IMG/VR virus record: IMGVR_UViG_3300014497_000015
Span: 1 to 39,563 of that record
Direction: 5' to 3' (one strand)
DNA length: 39,563 nt
Source of the DNA: a virus
This document shows, one piece after another, positions 16,779-23,821 of the stretch. The notes below the pieces were generated by a model that worked only from the letters and a program-made list of their open reading frames with translations, searched no databases and was not told the DNA's origin. Position numbers and translations under genes: made by a program. The number at the start of each line of letters is the position of its first letter. The first letter of the stretch is position 1.

Positions 16779-17371
16779 TACATCGCGACCAGTTCGATTC
16801 TCGTCACGGCCTCGACTTTGTCTTCAGGGTTCGGCTCGTCGAGGTTGTAGGCCTGACGCTCAAGGAGGATCAGCGTCTTCAGTGTCTCACTGAGCTCCTT
16901 CATCACCTTGCTGCGCCCTGGAAGCCCTGCAACCTTCTGCGCGATCTCAAGTAGCGACGAAGGGCCTTCTGCATCCGCAAGCTGGTCGATCAGCTCACGC
17001 AGCATCCCGTTGTCGTCTGTCATCGCCTCAAGCTCATCCAACAGCTTGTTGGCGAGCCGGCGAGATCGGCTGATGTCTGTGCGATGACCAAGGCGAACGT
17101 TCACAATGGCCTGCGCGTTCGCGTCAATGACGCTGCGATCTGTTACGGCGCGGTCTGCTGTAACAGATTCTGTAACAAGCTGCCGTGTAACAAGGTCTTC
17201 GGCCTTGGCTTTGATCTTGGCTGCAAGGTCTTGAGTCCATCCCAGCTTCTTGGCACGGCGAGCAATCGCCATGTGATTCGAGCCCGGGCAAGCTGCAGCG
17301 ATCTCTCTGAGCGAAAGCACACCAGCCCGGTAGAGCTGCTCGATGCGCTCCCAGTCAGGTTGGTCGGTCAT
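16778..17371 (-). CDS. terminase small subunit
   Basis: This 197-residue protein has an N-terminal helix-turn-helix region (about 8-45: IEQLYRAGVLSLREIAAACPGSNHMAIARRAKKLGW) and a long helical oligomerisation region, as in small terminases that recognise the packaging start site. It is directly upstream of, and overlaps, the large subunit gene. A cluster of GTAACA hexamers lies inside the gene (17141-17192) and may be the recognition site. Confidence 0.88.
   Translation of the reverse strand: MTDQPDWERIEQLYRAGVLSLREIAAACPGSNHMAIARRAKKLGWTQDLAAKIKAKAEDLVTRQLVTESVTADRAVTDRSVIDANAQAIVNVRLGHRTDISRSRRLANKLLDELEAMTDDNGMLRELIDQLADAEGPSSLLEIAQKVAGLPGRSKVMKELSETLKTLILLERQAYNLDEPNPEDKVEAVTRIELVAM
17141..17192. 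repeat. cluster of GTAACA hexamers inside terS (candidate pac)
   Basis: Four GTAACA hexamers fall in 52 bp: one inverted (17141-17146) and three direct (17160-17165, 17172-17177, 17187-17192), at 12 and 15 bp steps. Packaging sites of P22-type headful phages lie within the small terminase gene, so this cluster is a plausible TerS-binding site. The assignment is inference. Confidence 0.45.
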
Positions 17372-17386
17372 GCTGAATTCCTTCTG

Positions 17387-17587
17387 TTACTCGGCGCGCG
17401 GGAAACCAAACAACTGGTTGGCAAGCGCCTCGAAAGTGTCTTGCGGCTCAACAATGGTGTGCATCTTCATGTTGATGAGCTTCTTATCAAACGCCGGGGG
17501 CTCACTGCCTGCTTCCATTTGTTTTCTCGATGCTTCATACAACGAGTCGACCACTTCCTTGTGAGTCAAGTGAGAGACCATGCCCAT
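17387..17587 (-). CDS. hypothetical small protein upstream of terS
   Basis: This 66-residue protein (MGMVSHLTHKEVVDSLYEA) is rich in charged residues with a helical N-terminus. GAGAGG lies about 8 bases before the ATG at 17587, and the gene starts one base before the next upstream gene ends. No motif recognised. Its position between holin and terminase suggests a late gene. Confidence 0.65.
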   Translation of the reverse strand: MGMVSHLTHKEVVDSLYEASRKQMEAGSEPPAFDKKLINMKMHTIVEPQDTFEALANQLFGFPRAE

Positions 17588-17746
17588 TCATTCAACCTCT
17601 CTGTAGCGCGTGACTTGCTTGGCCTGAGCCCTGATCACGTCGGTGTCGACTTCAAGGCCAGTCATGTAGGCGAATGCGTAGACAGCTCGAACGTAGGTGC
17701 GGAACCACCAGGGGAGGTAGGCACGCACTTTGATCTGGCGGGTCAT
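17588..17746 (-). CDS. small hypothetical phage protein
   Basis: This 52-residue protein begins MTRQIKVRAYLPWWFRTYVRAVYAFAYMTGLE and has an amphipathic, aromatic-rich helix. Short proteins of this look recur in Pseudomonas phages near lysis or terminase genes. It follows the holin by about 70 bases. It may be membrane-associated; function unknown. Confidence 0.7.
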   Translation of the reverse strand: MTRQIKVRAYLPWWFRTYVRAVYAFAYMTGLEVDTDVIRAQAKQVTRYREVE

Positions 17747-17817
17747 GGCATTCACCGATGTGCAATTAAGTGCTGGTATTGCTGAGCTGAAGCGTGATTC
17801 GCGCAATAGGTTGCGAG

Positions 17818-18222
17818 TCACTGCCCGCCGGTTACGGTCTTCTTCAGGTCTTGCAGGTCTGTGGCGAGCTGGGCCAGATCCTTGTCCTTGCGGTTCTCGG
17901 CCCACTTGAACCAAGCCCGGACCAATACCCATGCAGGGAGTCCGCAGACGAAGATGATGCCGCCGATAGCAATCAGGCCGATGTCGTCATGCGCCCAGGC
18001 GCCAAGGTCGAACCAGCGCACGATGAAGGCGCCGCCGCAAATGCTGGAGACGGTGGTGCTGATCATCGCTACAACGAACTCACGCACCGTCTTGGGCAGC
18101 GTCATGGCCATAACCACAATGGCGGCCAGCACAGCGACAAAACCGAAGGCACCGAGCTTGTAGAGCGCGATCCCACCCAAAGCGGTAAACGGTCCAGGCT
18201 CTGACATGGCTTGCGATCTCAT
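17818..18222 (-). CDS. putative holin, three membrane segments
   Basis: This 134-residue protein has three likely membrane helices (about 23-42, 49-69 and 80-102) and a charged C-terminal tail rich in Lys, Asp and Gln. This is the plan of class I holins, which permeabilise the inner membrane to release endolysin. The ATG at 18222 has GAGG 5 bases upstream. A second in-frame ATG five codons later (MRSQAM) leaves a positive residue between the two starts, reminiscent of dual-start holin/antiholin genes. Sequence similarity to a named holin was not established. Confidence 0.7.
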   Translation of the reverse strand: MRSQAMSEPGPFTALGGIALYKLGAFGFVAVLAAIVVMAMTLPKTVREFVVAMISTTVSSICGGAFIVRWFDLGAWAHDDIGLIAIGGIIFVCGLPAWVLVRAWFKWAENRKDKDLAQLATDLQDLKKTVTGGQ

Positions 18223-18254
18223 AAGCGCCTCGTTGGTCTCGGCGGTTGGGGGAT

Positions 18255-18279
18255 AAAAAAGGCGCCAGTGTGAGGCGCC
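18255..18279 (-). terminator. intrinsic terminator upstream of holin
   Basis: On the - strand perfect GGCGCC arms (18274-18279 and 18261-18266) with a 7-nt loop are followed by six T. It is the second of two terminators between Q and the holin, fitting a late operon that requires antitermination. Confidence 0.85.
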
Positions 18280-18310
18280 GAAGTCCGCCGGGGAGACGGA
18301 TGCATAAAAA

Positions 18311-18475
18311 TCAGTGAACGGTGTTCGTGTTCTGGATGCTCTGGGCAAGCAGGTCAGACGCTGCCTTGGCGAATGTCTCCGCGAGCTTGGTCATGCCGCT
18401 TTCCTTGCACTGCGAGGCAGTCGCGGTCAGACACTGGGCAATCTCGATGAGCTTGGCATCGACAGTGACGGTCAT
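18311..18475 (-). CDS. small hypothetical protein in the late leader
   Basis: This 54-residue protein begins MTVTVDAKLIEIAQCL and is entirely helical and Ala-rich. A GAGG sits 6 bases before the ATG at 18475, and it lies between the two late-leader terminators. No family recognised; it would be among the first late products once Q acts. Confidence 0.65.
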   Translation of the reverse strand: MTVTVDAKLIEIAQCLTATASQCKESGMTKLAETFAKAASDLLAQSIQNTNTVH

Positions 18476-18500
18476 GGCCTACCTCGGAATCTCAGGCATA

Positions 18501-18526
18501 AAAAAGCCCCGCACTGTGGCGAGGCT
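18501..18526 (-). terminator. tR'-like terminator downstream of candidate late promoter
   Basis: On the - strand a 7-bp stem with one G-U pair (18520-18526 with 18507-18513, 6-nt loop) is followed by six T. It lies 25-50 bases beyond the predicted late promoter start point, the place of tR' in lambda-like phages. Confidence 0.8.
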
Positions 18527-18558
18527 CTTCGAAGCGGTAAAACCGCATATTGGGACAC

Positions 18559-18600
18559 AATGTACCCCAAAACGTCCGGACGATACAAGCAAGATACAAG
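18559..18600 (-). promoter_or_regulatory. candidate late promoter with paired repeats (Q-binding?)
   Basis: On the - strand TTGTAT (18588-18583) and TACATT (18564-18559) are spaced by 18 bp. Upstream and overlapping the -35 are two copies of CTTGTATC at 18600-18593 and 18589-18582, an 11-bp period (one helical turn). Placement just after Q and just before a terminator is exactly that of pR'. The repeats are a candidate Q recognition element; this is inference. Confidence 0.55.
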
Positions 18601-18611
18601 CCATTTTTGCA

Positions 18612-18977
18612 CTATGCGGCAATCTTTTCGTCGAGCGCTCCGTCAACCCATTGTTCTGCCGACTTTACGAGCGATTCGGCCCTGGTCTTCGGCATGTTCA
18701 TCAGCCTGCCCAGGCTGGCGAAACTGATGTCCCGGCCGTAGTAGTAGATCAACGCCATGCCCATTTCTTCGTTGCGGTGGCGCAGGCGGGCGGCGATCCC
18801 GTCAACCAGCATGCACAGGTCGTCACTGATGCAGGCCACCGGTGCCGACGAATGCTGCTCGATGTTGTCCCTGATCAGCGCGAAGTGTGGCGACACATAA
18901 CGCGGAATCCCGGCGCCGTAGCGCAGCCAGATACCCCATTGGGTAAGCAGGTAATGCGTGTCGAGCTGCTTCTTCAT
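18612..18977 (-). CDS. Q-like late antiterminator
   Basis: The protein has 121 residues. The YLLTQWGIWLRYGAGIPRYVSP N-terminus and the later segment with a helix-turn-helix look (MALIYYYGRDISFASLGRLMNMPKTRAESLVKSAEQWVDGAL) match the phage antitermination Q family (PF06530 type). It would bind near the late promoter and let polymerase pass the terminators at 18501-18526 and 18255-18279. It is the last gene of the early arm and overlaps the metallophosphoesterase stop by 4 bases. Confidence 0.82.
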   Translation of the reverse strand: MKKQLDTHYLLTQWGIWLRYGAGIPRYVSPHFALIRDNIEQHSSAPVACISDDLCMLVDGIAARLRHRNEEMGMALIYYYGRDISFASLGRLMNMPKTRAESLVKSAEQWVDGALDEKIAA

Positions 18978-20113
18978 GCTGCACCTACCTTCAACATGTC
19001 GGAATTGATCGTCAGGCGCCCTACCTCGCCGTATGCCTTGTGGTAGGTGATGACCTTGGCGTCACGGCCACTGATCCACCCGCCACGGCTTGCATAGGCG
19101 TCTGGGGCGGCCAGGGTGCGGTGCTGTTCGACGATCATCAGGTTGTTCTCCTTGATGTCGACGTGGTGCAGGTGGCCCAGGTGTGCATAGCTGTGCTGAG
19201 TGCGACCGAATACGTCGCGGAACTTCGCGACGAACACGTCCGACACGGCGGCCGGCTTCTTCTTGTGGCCATGGTGGAAGAACAGACTGGTCTGTCCATG
19301 CTCGACGCAGTAGTACGGATCTGGACTGCGGTCGACGGTGATGCGCGGCTCGTTCTCGTAGATGGCGGAGAACCATTCGCGCAGCCAGATGGAGCTGGCG
19401 GTGTCGTGATTGCCCTCGGCCATCAGGACGTGAACGCGCTGGTGTTTGGTCAGCAGCATGTCGACGACGCGGCGGGTCACGCGGATCGCCACCCGAACCA
19501 GCTTCTGGAACCGGGTGTCGGCGTCGAGTAGGTGCTTGCTGGCCGGCGTCACGGCGTCGAGGCCGTCCCAATGCAGGTAATCCCCGAGCTGCGCGAACAC
19601 GCCGATCTCTGCATCCGGCGCCATATGGATGGCCGTGGCGAACCATGCGACGAGCTGCTGCTCGGCAATGCTGAGGTCGTAGTCGGCGCCCGTCTCTTCG
19701 TGCCAGGAGAGCATGCCGAGGTGGTAGTCCGTGACGACGTAACAGTTCAGGAGGTCGCTGTTACATGCCTCTGGGGCCGGTGACAGCTCCAAGCGCGGCA
19801 GATCCTCACCCATCGCCTCGATAGCGGCCTGCATCAGCTCGCGCTGGCGCTGCTCGTCGGCTGTCGACTTCACCCACTGCAACACCGGCGCCTTGACGCC
19901 CTCCTTGTACAGGCTCGACGTACCCTTCAGCTTGAAGCCGTCCGGGACGATGTGGGTCATGTCGTGTTCGGGGCTCCATCCTTTGCGGATCATGTTCGCC
20001 TTGCGCTTCTCCAGGCTGCGCTGGTTCATGTCGAAGTGCCGGGCTGCCTGGGACAGGCTCATGGTCTTGAAGGCTTCGATCAGCTGCTCGTCGGTAACTT
20101 TGCGCTCAGCCAT
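18974..20113 (-). CDS. calcineurin-like metallophosphoesterase
   Basis: The protein has 379 residues. The start MAERKVTDEQL at 20113 overlaps the previous stop (TAATG), so the long in-frame extension was rejected. The N-terminal 50 residues are a helix-turn-helix-like region. The catalytic domain shows metallophosphoesterase motifs: TDYHLG, GDYLHWD, EGNHD, FFHHGH and LGHLHHVD, which supply the two-metal site. Phage members may act on nucleic acid or nucleotides; substrate unknown here. Confidence 0.85.
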   Translation of the reverse strand: MAERKVTDEQLIEAFKTMSLSQAARHFDMNQRSLEKRKANMIRKGWSPEHDMTHIVPDGFKLKGTSSLYKEGVKAPVLQWVKSTADEQRQRELMQAAIEAMGEDLPRLELSPAPEACNSDLLNCYVVTDYHLGMLSWHEETGADYDLSIAEQQLVAWFATAIHMAPDAEIGVFAQLGDYLHWDGLDAVTPASKHLLDADTRFQKLVRVAIRVTRRVVDMLLTKHQRVHVLMAEGNHDTASSIWLREWFSAIYENEPRITVDRSPDPYYCVEHGQTSLFFHHGHKKKPAAVSDVFVAKFRDVFGRTQHSYAHLGHLHHVDIKENNLMIVEQHRTLAAPDAYASRGGWISGRDAKVITYHKAYGEVGRLTINSDMLKVGAA

Positions 20114-20385
20114 TATCGAGTCCTCGACGTGTCGATCACGCCAGCTACGGCGCACTTCTTCGCCTCTGTCTTGTCCTCTTCCGCCTGCTCCAGCTCGATC
20201 AGCAGCTCCAGGAAGTGCTTGGCCTTCTCCAGATCCTTGATGCCGCCCTTTGAGCGCCACCGGCTGACGTACTTGATGACGCTGCCCTCGGCGAAGGGGA
20301 TGCCGTTCGCGTGGATGTACTCGATGGGCTGGATCTTCAGGTCCTTGTAGTGGTCGCCGGATACTTGCTTGTCGAGTGCGCTCAT
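20113..20385 (-). CDS. DUF3310-type phage protein
   Basis: This 90-residue protein shows the typical pattern of DUF3310: HYKDLKIQPIEYI near the N-terminus, then NGIPFAEGSVIKYVSRWRSKGGIKDLEKAKHFLELLIE. The family is common in phage nucleotide-metabolism neighbourhoods but the activity is not settled. The stop overlaps the next start. Confidence 0.85.
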   Translation of the reverse strand: MSALDKQVSGDHYKDLKIQPIEYIHANGIPFAEGSVIKYVSRWRSKGGIKDLEKAKHFLELLIELEQAEEDKTEAKKCAVAGVIDTSRTR

Positions 20386-20591
20386 GCTGCCTTCCCCTGT
20401 GCTGATTCAAGATGTGTGACGCAGGCGGCCTTGGCTTGGGCCAGATCTTTTCCTGCGTGGAGGATCTTTGAGGCAGGCGCCGGAGTACGAGCCACGTACG
20501 CAAAGCCTTCAGGCATCCAGTACTTGCTGACCAGATAGCCCTCTTCGGACGAAATGCAGCGCTTGCTTTCGCCTATTGGTGACCAGTTCAT
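20382..20591 (-). CDS. hypothetical protein
   Basis: This 69-residue protein (MNWSPIGESKRCISSEEGYLVSKYWMPEGFAYVARTP) has a beta-rich N-terminus and a helical Ala/Lys-rich end. The ATG at 20591 overlaps the stop of the small gene before it. The WSPIGESKRCI/ YLVSKYW pattern recurs in small phage proteins of unknown role. Confidence 0.75.
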   Translation of the reverse strand: MNWSPIGESKRCISSEEGYLVSKYWMPEGFAYVARTPAPASKILHAGKDLAQAKAACVTHLESAQGKAA

Positions 20592-20701
20592 GGCTTCACA
20601 CCCCGCGCAATCCGATCCCGGCGCCGTAAGCGGTGAATACCTGCAAGGCAGCCGCCGGTGAGTAACAACATGAAGAGGATGTAGAGGACGACGAGATTCA
20701 T
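20588..20701 (-). CDS. 37-residue small membrane protein
   Basis: The protein reads MNLVVLYILFMLLLTGGCLAG followed by a short, very basic tail (HRLRRRDRIARG). It has one membrane helix with a positive C-terminal side, so the tail likely faces the cytoplasm. Start and stop both overlap neighbouring genes by 4 bases, which supports it as real although it is tiny. Confidence 0.65.
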   Translation of the reverse strand: MNLVVLYILFMLLLTGGCLAGIHRLRRRDRIARGVKP

Positions 20702-21321
20702 GCTGCTGCTCTCCTGAGTTCACGGGTCTTGGCGCGGTATTCGGCGGTGATGGCCTTGAGGTCTTCGATGGTGTACTTGCGCACCGACTGATCCGCCTCA
20801 AGTTCTTCCACTGCCTGGAGGCCGATGCGCTTGATGAGGCCGATGCGGTAGTCAATGGCGTTACCGGACAGGTAGCGGTTGTCCTGCTTGCTTTGGGCGT
20901 GGCAGTTGCGCTCGTCGAAGCGAAGGTGCGGTGCGGCGCCGACGGACCGGTAGTGGCCGGCGTCAACTGCGTTACCGGCCCAGTCCAGAGGGCGGCCGCT
21001 GGAGATGCAGGCGTGACCGGCGAGCTGATCACGAACACGAATGAACTCGTTGAACGCCTTCTGCGCGTCACGCATGTAGTCGCCGCGACTTTTCAGGGCC
21101 TCTTTTCTGACCTTGATGTCTTGGCGATCAATATCAGCCAAGGCCTTGCGAGTGGCCTCCTTGCCTTTCTCCGACTTTCCGTGAGCGATGGCGCACTCGA
21201 TCTCGCCGCACACCGTCTGCGAGCTTCTGGAGGGCGTGAACATCACTCTGCACTCAGGGCAGCGCTTGCGGCGCGGCCCGGAGGTGAGTGGAGTCTTGCG
21301 CTGAAGTGGTGTGCGCTTCAC
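20698..21321 (-). CDS. NinG/Rap recombination protein
   Basis: This 207-residue protein begins MKRTPLQRKTPL and carries the CPECRVMF zinc-finger-like start, the long basic helix and the LDWAGNAVDAGHYRSVGAAPHLRFDERNCHAQ core with GNAIDYRIGLIKRIG typical of NinG. Lambda NinG (Rap) is a Holliday-junction endonuclease that promotes Red-dependent recombination, consistent with the Bet/Exo pair in the other arm. Zn ligands and the HNH-like D-x-GH and N-C-H-x-Q residues are visible. Confidence 0.93.
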   Translation of the reverse strand: MKRTPLQRKTPLTSGPRRKRCPECRVMFTPSRSSQTVCGEIECAIAHGKSEKGKEATRKALADIDRQDIKVRKEALKSRGDYMRDAQKAFNEFIRVRDQLAGHACISSGRPLDWAGNAVDAGHYRSVGAAPHLRFDERNCHAQSKQDNRYLSGNAIDYRIGLIKRIGLQAVEELEADQSVRKYTIEDLKAITAEYRAKTRELRRAAA

Positions 21322-21623
21322 TCGACCACCTCCCGCGACTTCTGCTGCTCGGGCTGGAAATTTCCGCGCAGGGGCATCAGATCGCGACGACCGAAAACAT
21401 GCCTTGATACGGTGTTTTTGATGCGAGGGTCATGGGTTTTGCTGACTACGATTTCGCCATCAACGATGACGTCATCGTCATCAGCCTCCGCATAACCAGC
21501 CGCACCTTGGTTTATGCGCTCGCCCTTGTAGGCGAACCTGACAACCGTAACGACTCGGCCAATATTCTCCTCATTGCGCGAACTGATGATCAGCGCCAAT
21601 ACACCAGGCTCTAACTGGCTCAT
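21318..21623 (-). CDS. hypothetical protein between NinB and NinG
   Basis: This 101-residue protein begins MSQLEPGVLALIISSRNEENIGRVVTVVRFAYKGE, a small beta-barrel-like N-terminus, followed by an acidic segment (AEADDDDVIVDGE). ATG 21623 overlaps the NinB stop. This kind of SH3-like small protein is frequent in phage nin regions; no function known. Confidence 0.75.
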   Translation of the reverse strand: MSQLEPGVLALIISSRNEENIGRVVTVVRFAYKGERINQGAAGYAEADDDDVIVDGEIVVSKTHDPRIKNTVSRHVFGRRDLMPLRGNFQPEQQKSREVVE

Positions 21624-22087
21624 GCTGCCGCCTCCCAAGTCTCTGGCATCTGCCCCTTCGGCTCGCTCCAGACGACGCCCTTCTCGGCGCCGAACGCGTA
21701 CATGCACTCGATCACGTCGCCCAGCTCGGCGACGGTCATGCGCTTGGTGCTTTCACCGAGCATGACCACGCCGCCGTTGATGCCTTGAGCCATGCGGATC
21801 TCTTGACGGGCGGCAGCGGTCATCAGCGCCTTCCAGTCCTCGCTGTCGAGCTTCTGCATGACGCCGTTGACCGGCCAATCTACTTGGCGGGAGATGTCGC
21901 CCAGCATTGCCCAGAGCTTGGCGTTCTGCTCCAGGGTGCGGCGGGACTTCACCGGGCGGACGATGATCTCGACGGCGCTGGAGACGGACAGCTCAGCGGC
22001 GAACTGGAAGGCAAGCTTGAATACGTCGCGGATTCGACTGGCGCCGGCTGACCAAAAGTGGCGGGGCTTGACGATTACGTTACTCAT
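21620..22087 (-). CDS. NinB-like recombination protein
   Basis: This 155-residue protein has the NinB pattern: SRRTLEQNAKLWAMLGDISRQVDWPVNG, SEDWKALMTAAARQE, and the C-terminal TKRMTVAELGDVIECMYAFGAEKGVVW. NinB (Orf) of lambda binds single-stranded DNA and can replace host RecFOR. It overlaps the gene before by 8 bases and lies in the same operon as NinG. Confidence 0.92.
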   Translation of the reverse strand: MSNVIVKPRHFWSAGASRIRDVFKLAFQFAAELSVSSAVEIIVRPVKSRRTLEQNAKLWAMLGDISRQVDWPVNGVMQKLDSEDWKALMTAAARQEIRMAQGINGGVVMLGESTKRMTVAELGDVIECMYAFGAEKGVVWSEPKGQMPETWEAAA

Positions 22088-22559
22088 GGCCGACCTCCCT
22101 ACTCATGGCGGCGCGAGCCTCCGTAACGCATGCCATGTCACGCTCGTAGGATCGGCGCGTTACAGGATGCATGTCATCGACAGGCTGGCCGTGGTAGCAC
22201 TGAATAACCTGTCCTTCCAGTTCATCAGCGCATGATTCAAGAGCAACTCGCAGCGCCTCGTTCTCAGCATTGAGCAGATCAATCTCTGGGGTTTCATGCC
22301 TTTGGTCTGGGAGGGCGCCACAAATATCCACCAGCATCATCGACATATTCGCCACGTCTGCGGCGTACTCGGTGATTCCGTCGATGTCGCCCCGCTTCAC
22401 AGATGCCTGCAACTTTCCGAAGTGATAGATAATCTCGAGCAAGCAGGTATCAGTGGACATGGAAAGCCAGCCAGGGCGATCACCTTTACCGGCATTGGCG
22501 CGGAGTTCTCTATCCATCAGCTGCAAGAAAGGCTTCAGAACTTCGTCGTATTTGCTCAT
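22080..22559 (-). CDS. hypothetical protein, MazG-like N-terminus plus HGQ/DMHPVTRR module
   Basis: The protein has 159 residues. The N-terminal part (GDRPGWLSMSTDTCLLEIIYHFGKL and ITEYAADVANMSMML) is all-helical and resembles small MazG-like nucleotide hydrolases, though the metal-binding EExxE/ExxD set is incomplete to my eye. The C-terminal 55 residues (ENEALRVALESCADELEG, then CYHGQPVDDMHPVTRRSYERDMA) match the C-terminus of the protein at 22767-23087. Function unknown; nucleotide metabolism is a guess. Confidence 0.7.
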   Translation of the reverse strand: MSKYDEVLKPFLQLMDRELRANAGKGDRPGWLSMSTDTCLLEIIYHFGKLQASVKRGDIDGITEYAADVANMSMMLVDICGALPDQRHETPEIDLLNAENEALRVALESCADELEGQVIQCYHGQPVDDMHPVTRRSYERDMACVTEARAAMSREVGHE

Positions 22560-22774
22560 AGCCGCCGAACCCCCTTAGCCCGCAACTCCACCAAAGCCCC
22601 ACAAGGCGCGCAAAGCTTCACGCCCTGAACTGCATAACGGCGTTGCTCGGGAATCTCCTCTCCGCACTCCTCGCACTCTTTGGCGCTGATGCCGGTGTAA
22701 CGGGGGATGTTCGATAGCGCATCCTCAAGAGTCTTCTCGATGAGGCCGTCTGCGAGATCGGCGATATCAACCAT
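22556..22774 (-). CDS. TraR/DksA-type zinc finger protein
   Basis: This 72-residue protein has the four-cysteine finger C34-x2-C37 ... C55-x2-C58 with the GEEIPEQRRYAVQG spacer that defines short TraR/DksA proteins. The longer DksA coiled-coil tip is missing, as in TraR. Such proteins bind the secondary channel of RNA polymerase and mimic ppGpp/DksA action, so it could shift host transcription during infection. Confidence 0.9.
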   Translation of the reverse strand: MVDIADLADGLIEKTLEDALSNIPRYTGISAKECEECGEEIPEQRRYAVQGVKLCAPCGALVELRAKGVRRL

Positions 22775-23087
22775 TGGAAGGCTCCTTGCTCAGAGCCTTG
22801 TAGGCGTTGATTTCGGCCATGTCCCGGTCGTATTCGCGGCGCGTCACGGGGTGCATGTCTTCCGGTTTCTGTCCGTGGAACTTCTGCAGCACTTCGCCTT
22901 CCAGCGACGCCGTGCATTCGGCCAGGGCAGTGCGCAGTGCATCGTTATCCGCAACCAAGCCAGCAATCATCTCGATGGTGCATACGTCGAAGAGGGCATC
23001 GCATGCCTTGCGAAACGAACGGGCATCGTTGTTTCTTTCATCCAGGCATGAATCGAGCAGCGGCTTGAGTTTGCTGTAGTCGGTCAT
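22767..23087 (-). CDS. hypothetical protein sharing a C-terminal module with 22080-22559
   Basis: The protein has 106 residues. The N-terminal half (MTDYSKLKPLLDSCLDERNNDARSF) is helical; the second half (DNDALRTALAECTASLEG, then KFHGQKPEDMHPVTRREYDRDMA) is clearly related to the C-terminus of its neighbour two genes away. Overlaps both flanking genes by 4-8 bases. No known function. Confidence 0.72.
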   Translation of the reverse strand: MTDYSKLKPLLDSCLDERNNDARSFRKACDALFDVCTIEMIAGLVADNDALRTALAECTASLEGEVLQKFHGQKPEDMHPVTRREYDRDMAEINAYKALSKEPSNG

Positions 23088-23821
23088 TGGGAAAGCTCCT
23101 GATTCTTGTTCTTGCCGAACTTCGCGAGCAGCATCGCGCGGGCGGACTTGCCGTCGGCCGGGATGCCTTGCTGAAGGATTCGTGCTTGGGTCTGTTGGTC
23201 GGCCAGTTCGTTGGCCAATTCGAAGGCGGTCTTCTGGCTGTCGTGGCCAATTCCGGTGAGGATCTTGCCGTCCAGAGGCTGGCCTTCCTGAGCGCGGCGG
23301 ATGACGATTGCGTAGGCCCGGTCGAAGCGCTCACGCAAACCCTTGTCTTCCTGCTTGGCGCAGCGCAGGTCGAAAATCCCGGTTTCGTTGGCAGCGATGC
23401 GCACGCCTTCGTGGGAGTAGACGCCCATCAGGGCTTCCATCCAGGCAGCAGCGTGCGTTGGAAGGCCGAAGTGCTCAGGGCCTGGAGTGCACCAGCCAAT
23501 GAACTGGCCGATGCTTGGGGCGAATGGCGATCCGCTGCGGCGGCATTCCTCGATCCCATACCGGACCTGTTCGATGCTGCTGATGCCGGCGTCGATGAAG
23601 CCCTTTGTCCAGCTGCGCATAGCAGTGTTTTTCGCCGCATCGTCCGGCCAAGCTTGACGCCATGCCGGGAAGATGGCCTGCAACTGGCGAAACAGCTTTT
23701 CGATCACTGCGGCAGTGGATTCATCTACGTTTCCCAGAGGCGCCTTTGCCACAGGAACGGAATCCGCGCCTGTGGCAATCATGGCCTGAGCCTGTCGAGT
23801 CAAATCACCCGCGCGCTTCAC
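23084..23821 (-). CDS. replication protein P (helicase loader)
   Basis: This 245-residue protein follows O and has the lambda P-like pattern: a variable N-terminus, then FRQLQAIFPAWRQAWPD, MRSWTKGFIDAGISSIEQVRYGIEECRRSGSPFAPSIGQFIGWC and a helical C-terminus. P-type proteins recruit host DnaB to the O-ori complex. The overlap with O is 4 bases (ATGA). Confidence 0.88.
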   Translation of the reverse strand: MKRAGDLTRQAQAMIATGADSVPVAKAPLGNVDESTAAVIEKLFRQLQAIFPAWRQAWPDDAAKNTAMRSWTKGFIDAGISSIEQVRYGIEECRRSGSPFAPSIGQFIGWCTPGPEHFGLPTHAAAWMEALMGVYSHEGVRIAANETGIFDLRCAKQEDKGLRERFDRAYAIVIRRAQEGQPLDGKILTGIGHDSQKTAFELANELADQQTQARILQQGIPADGKSARAMLLAKFGKNKNQELSQ

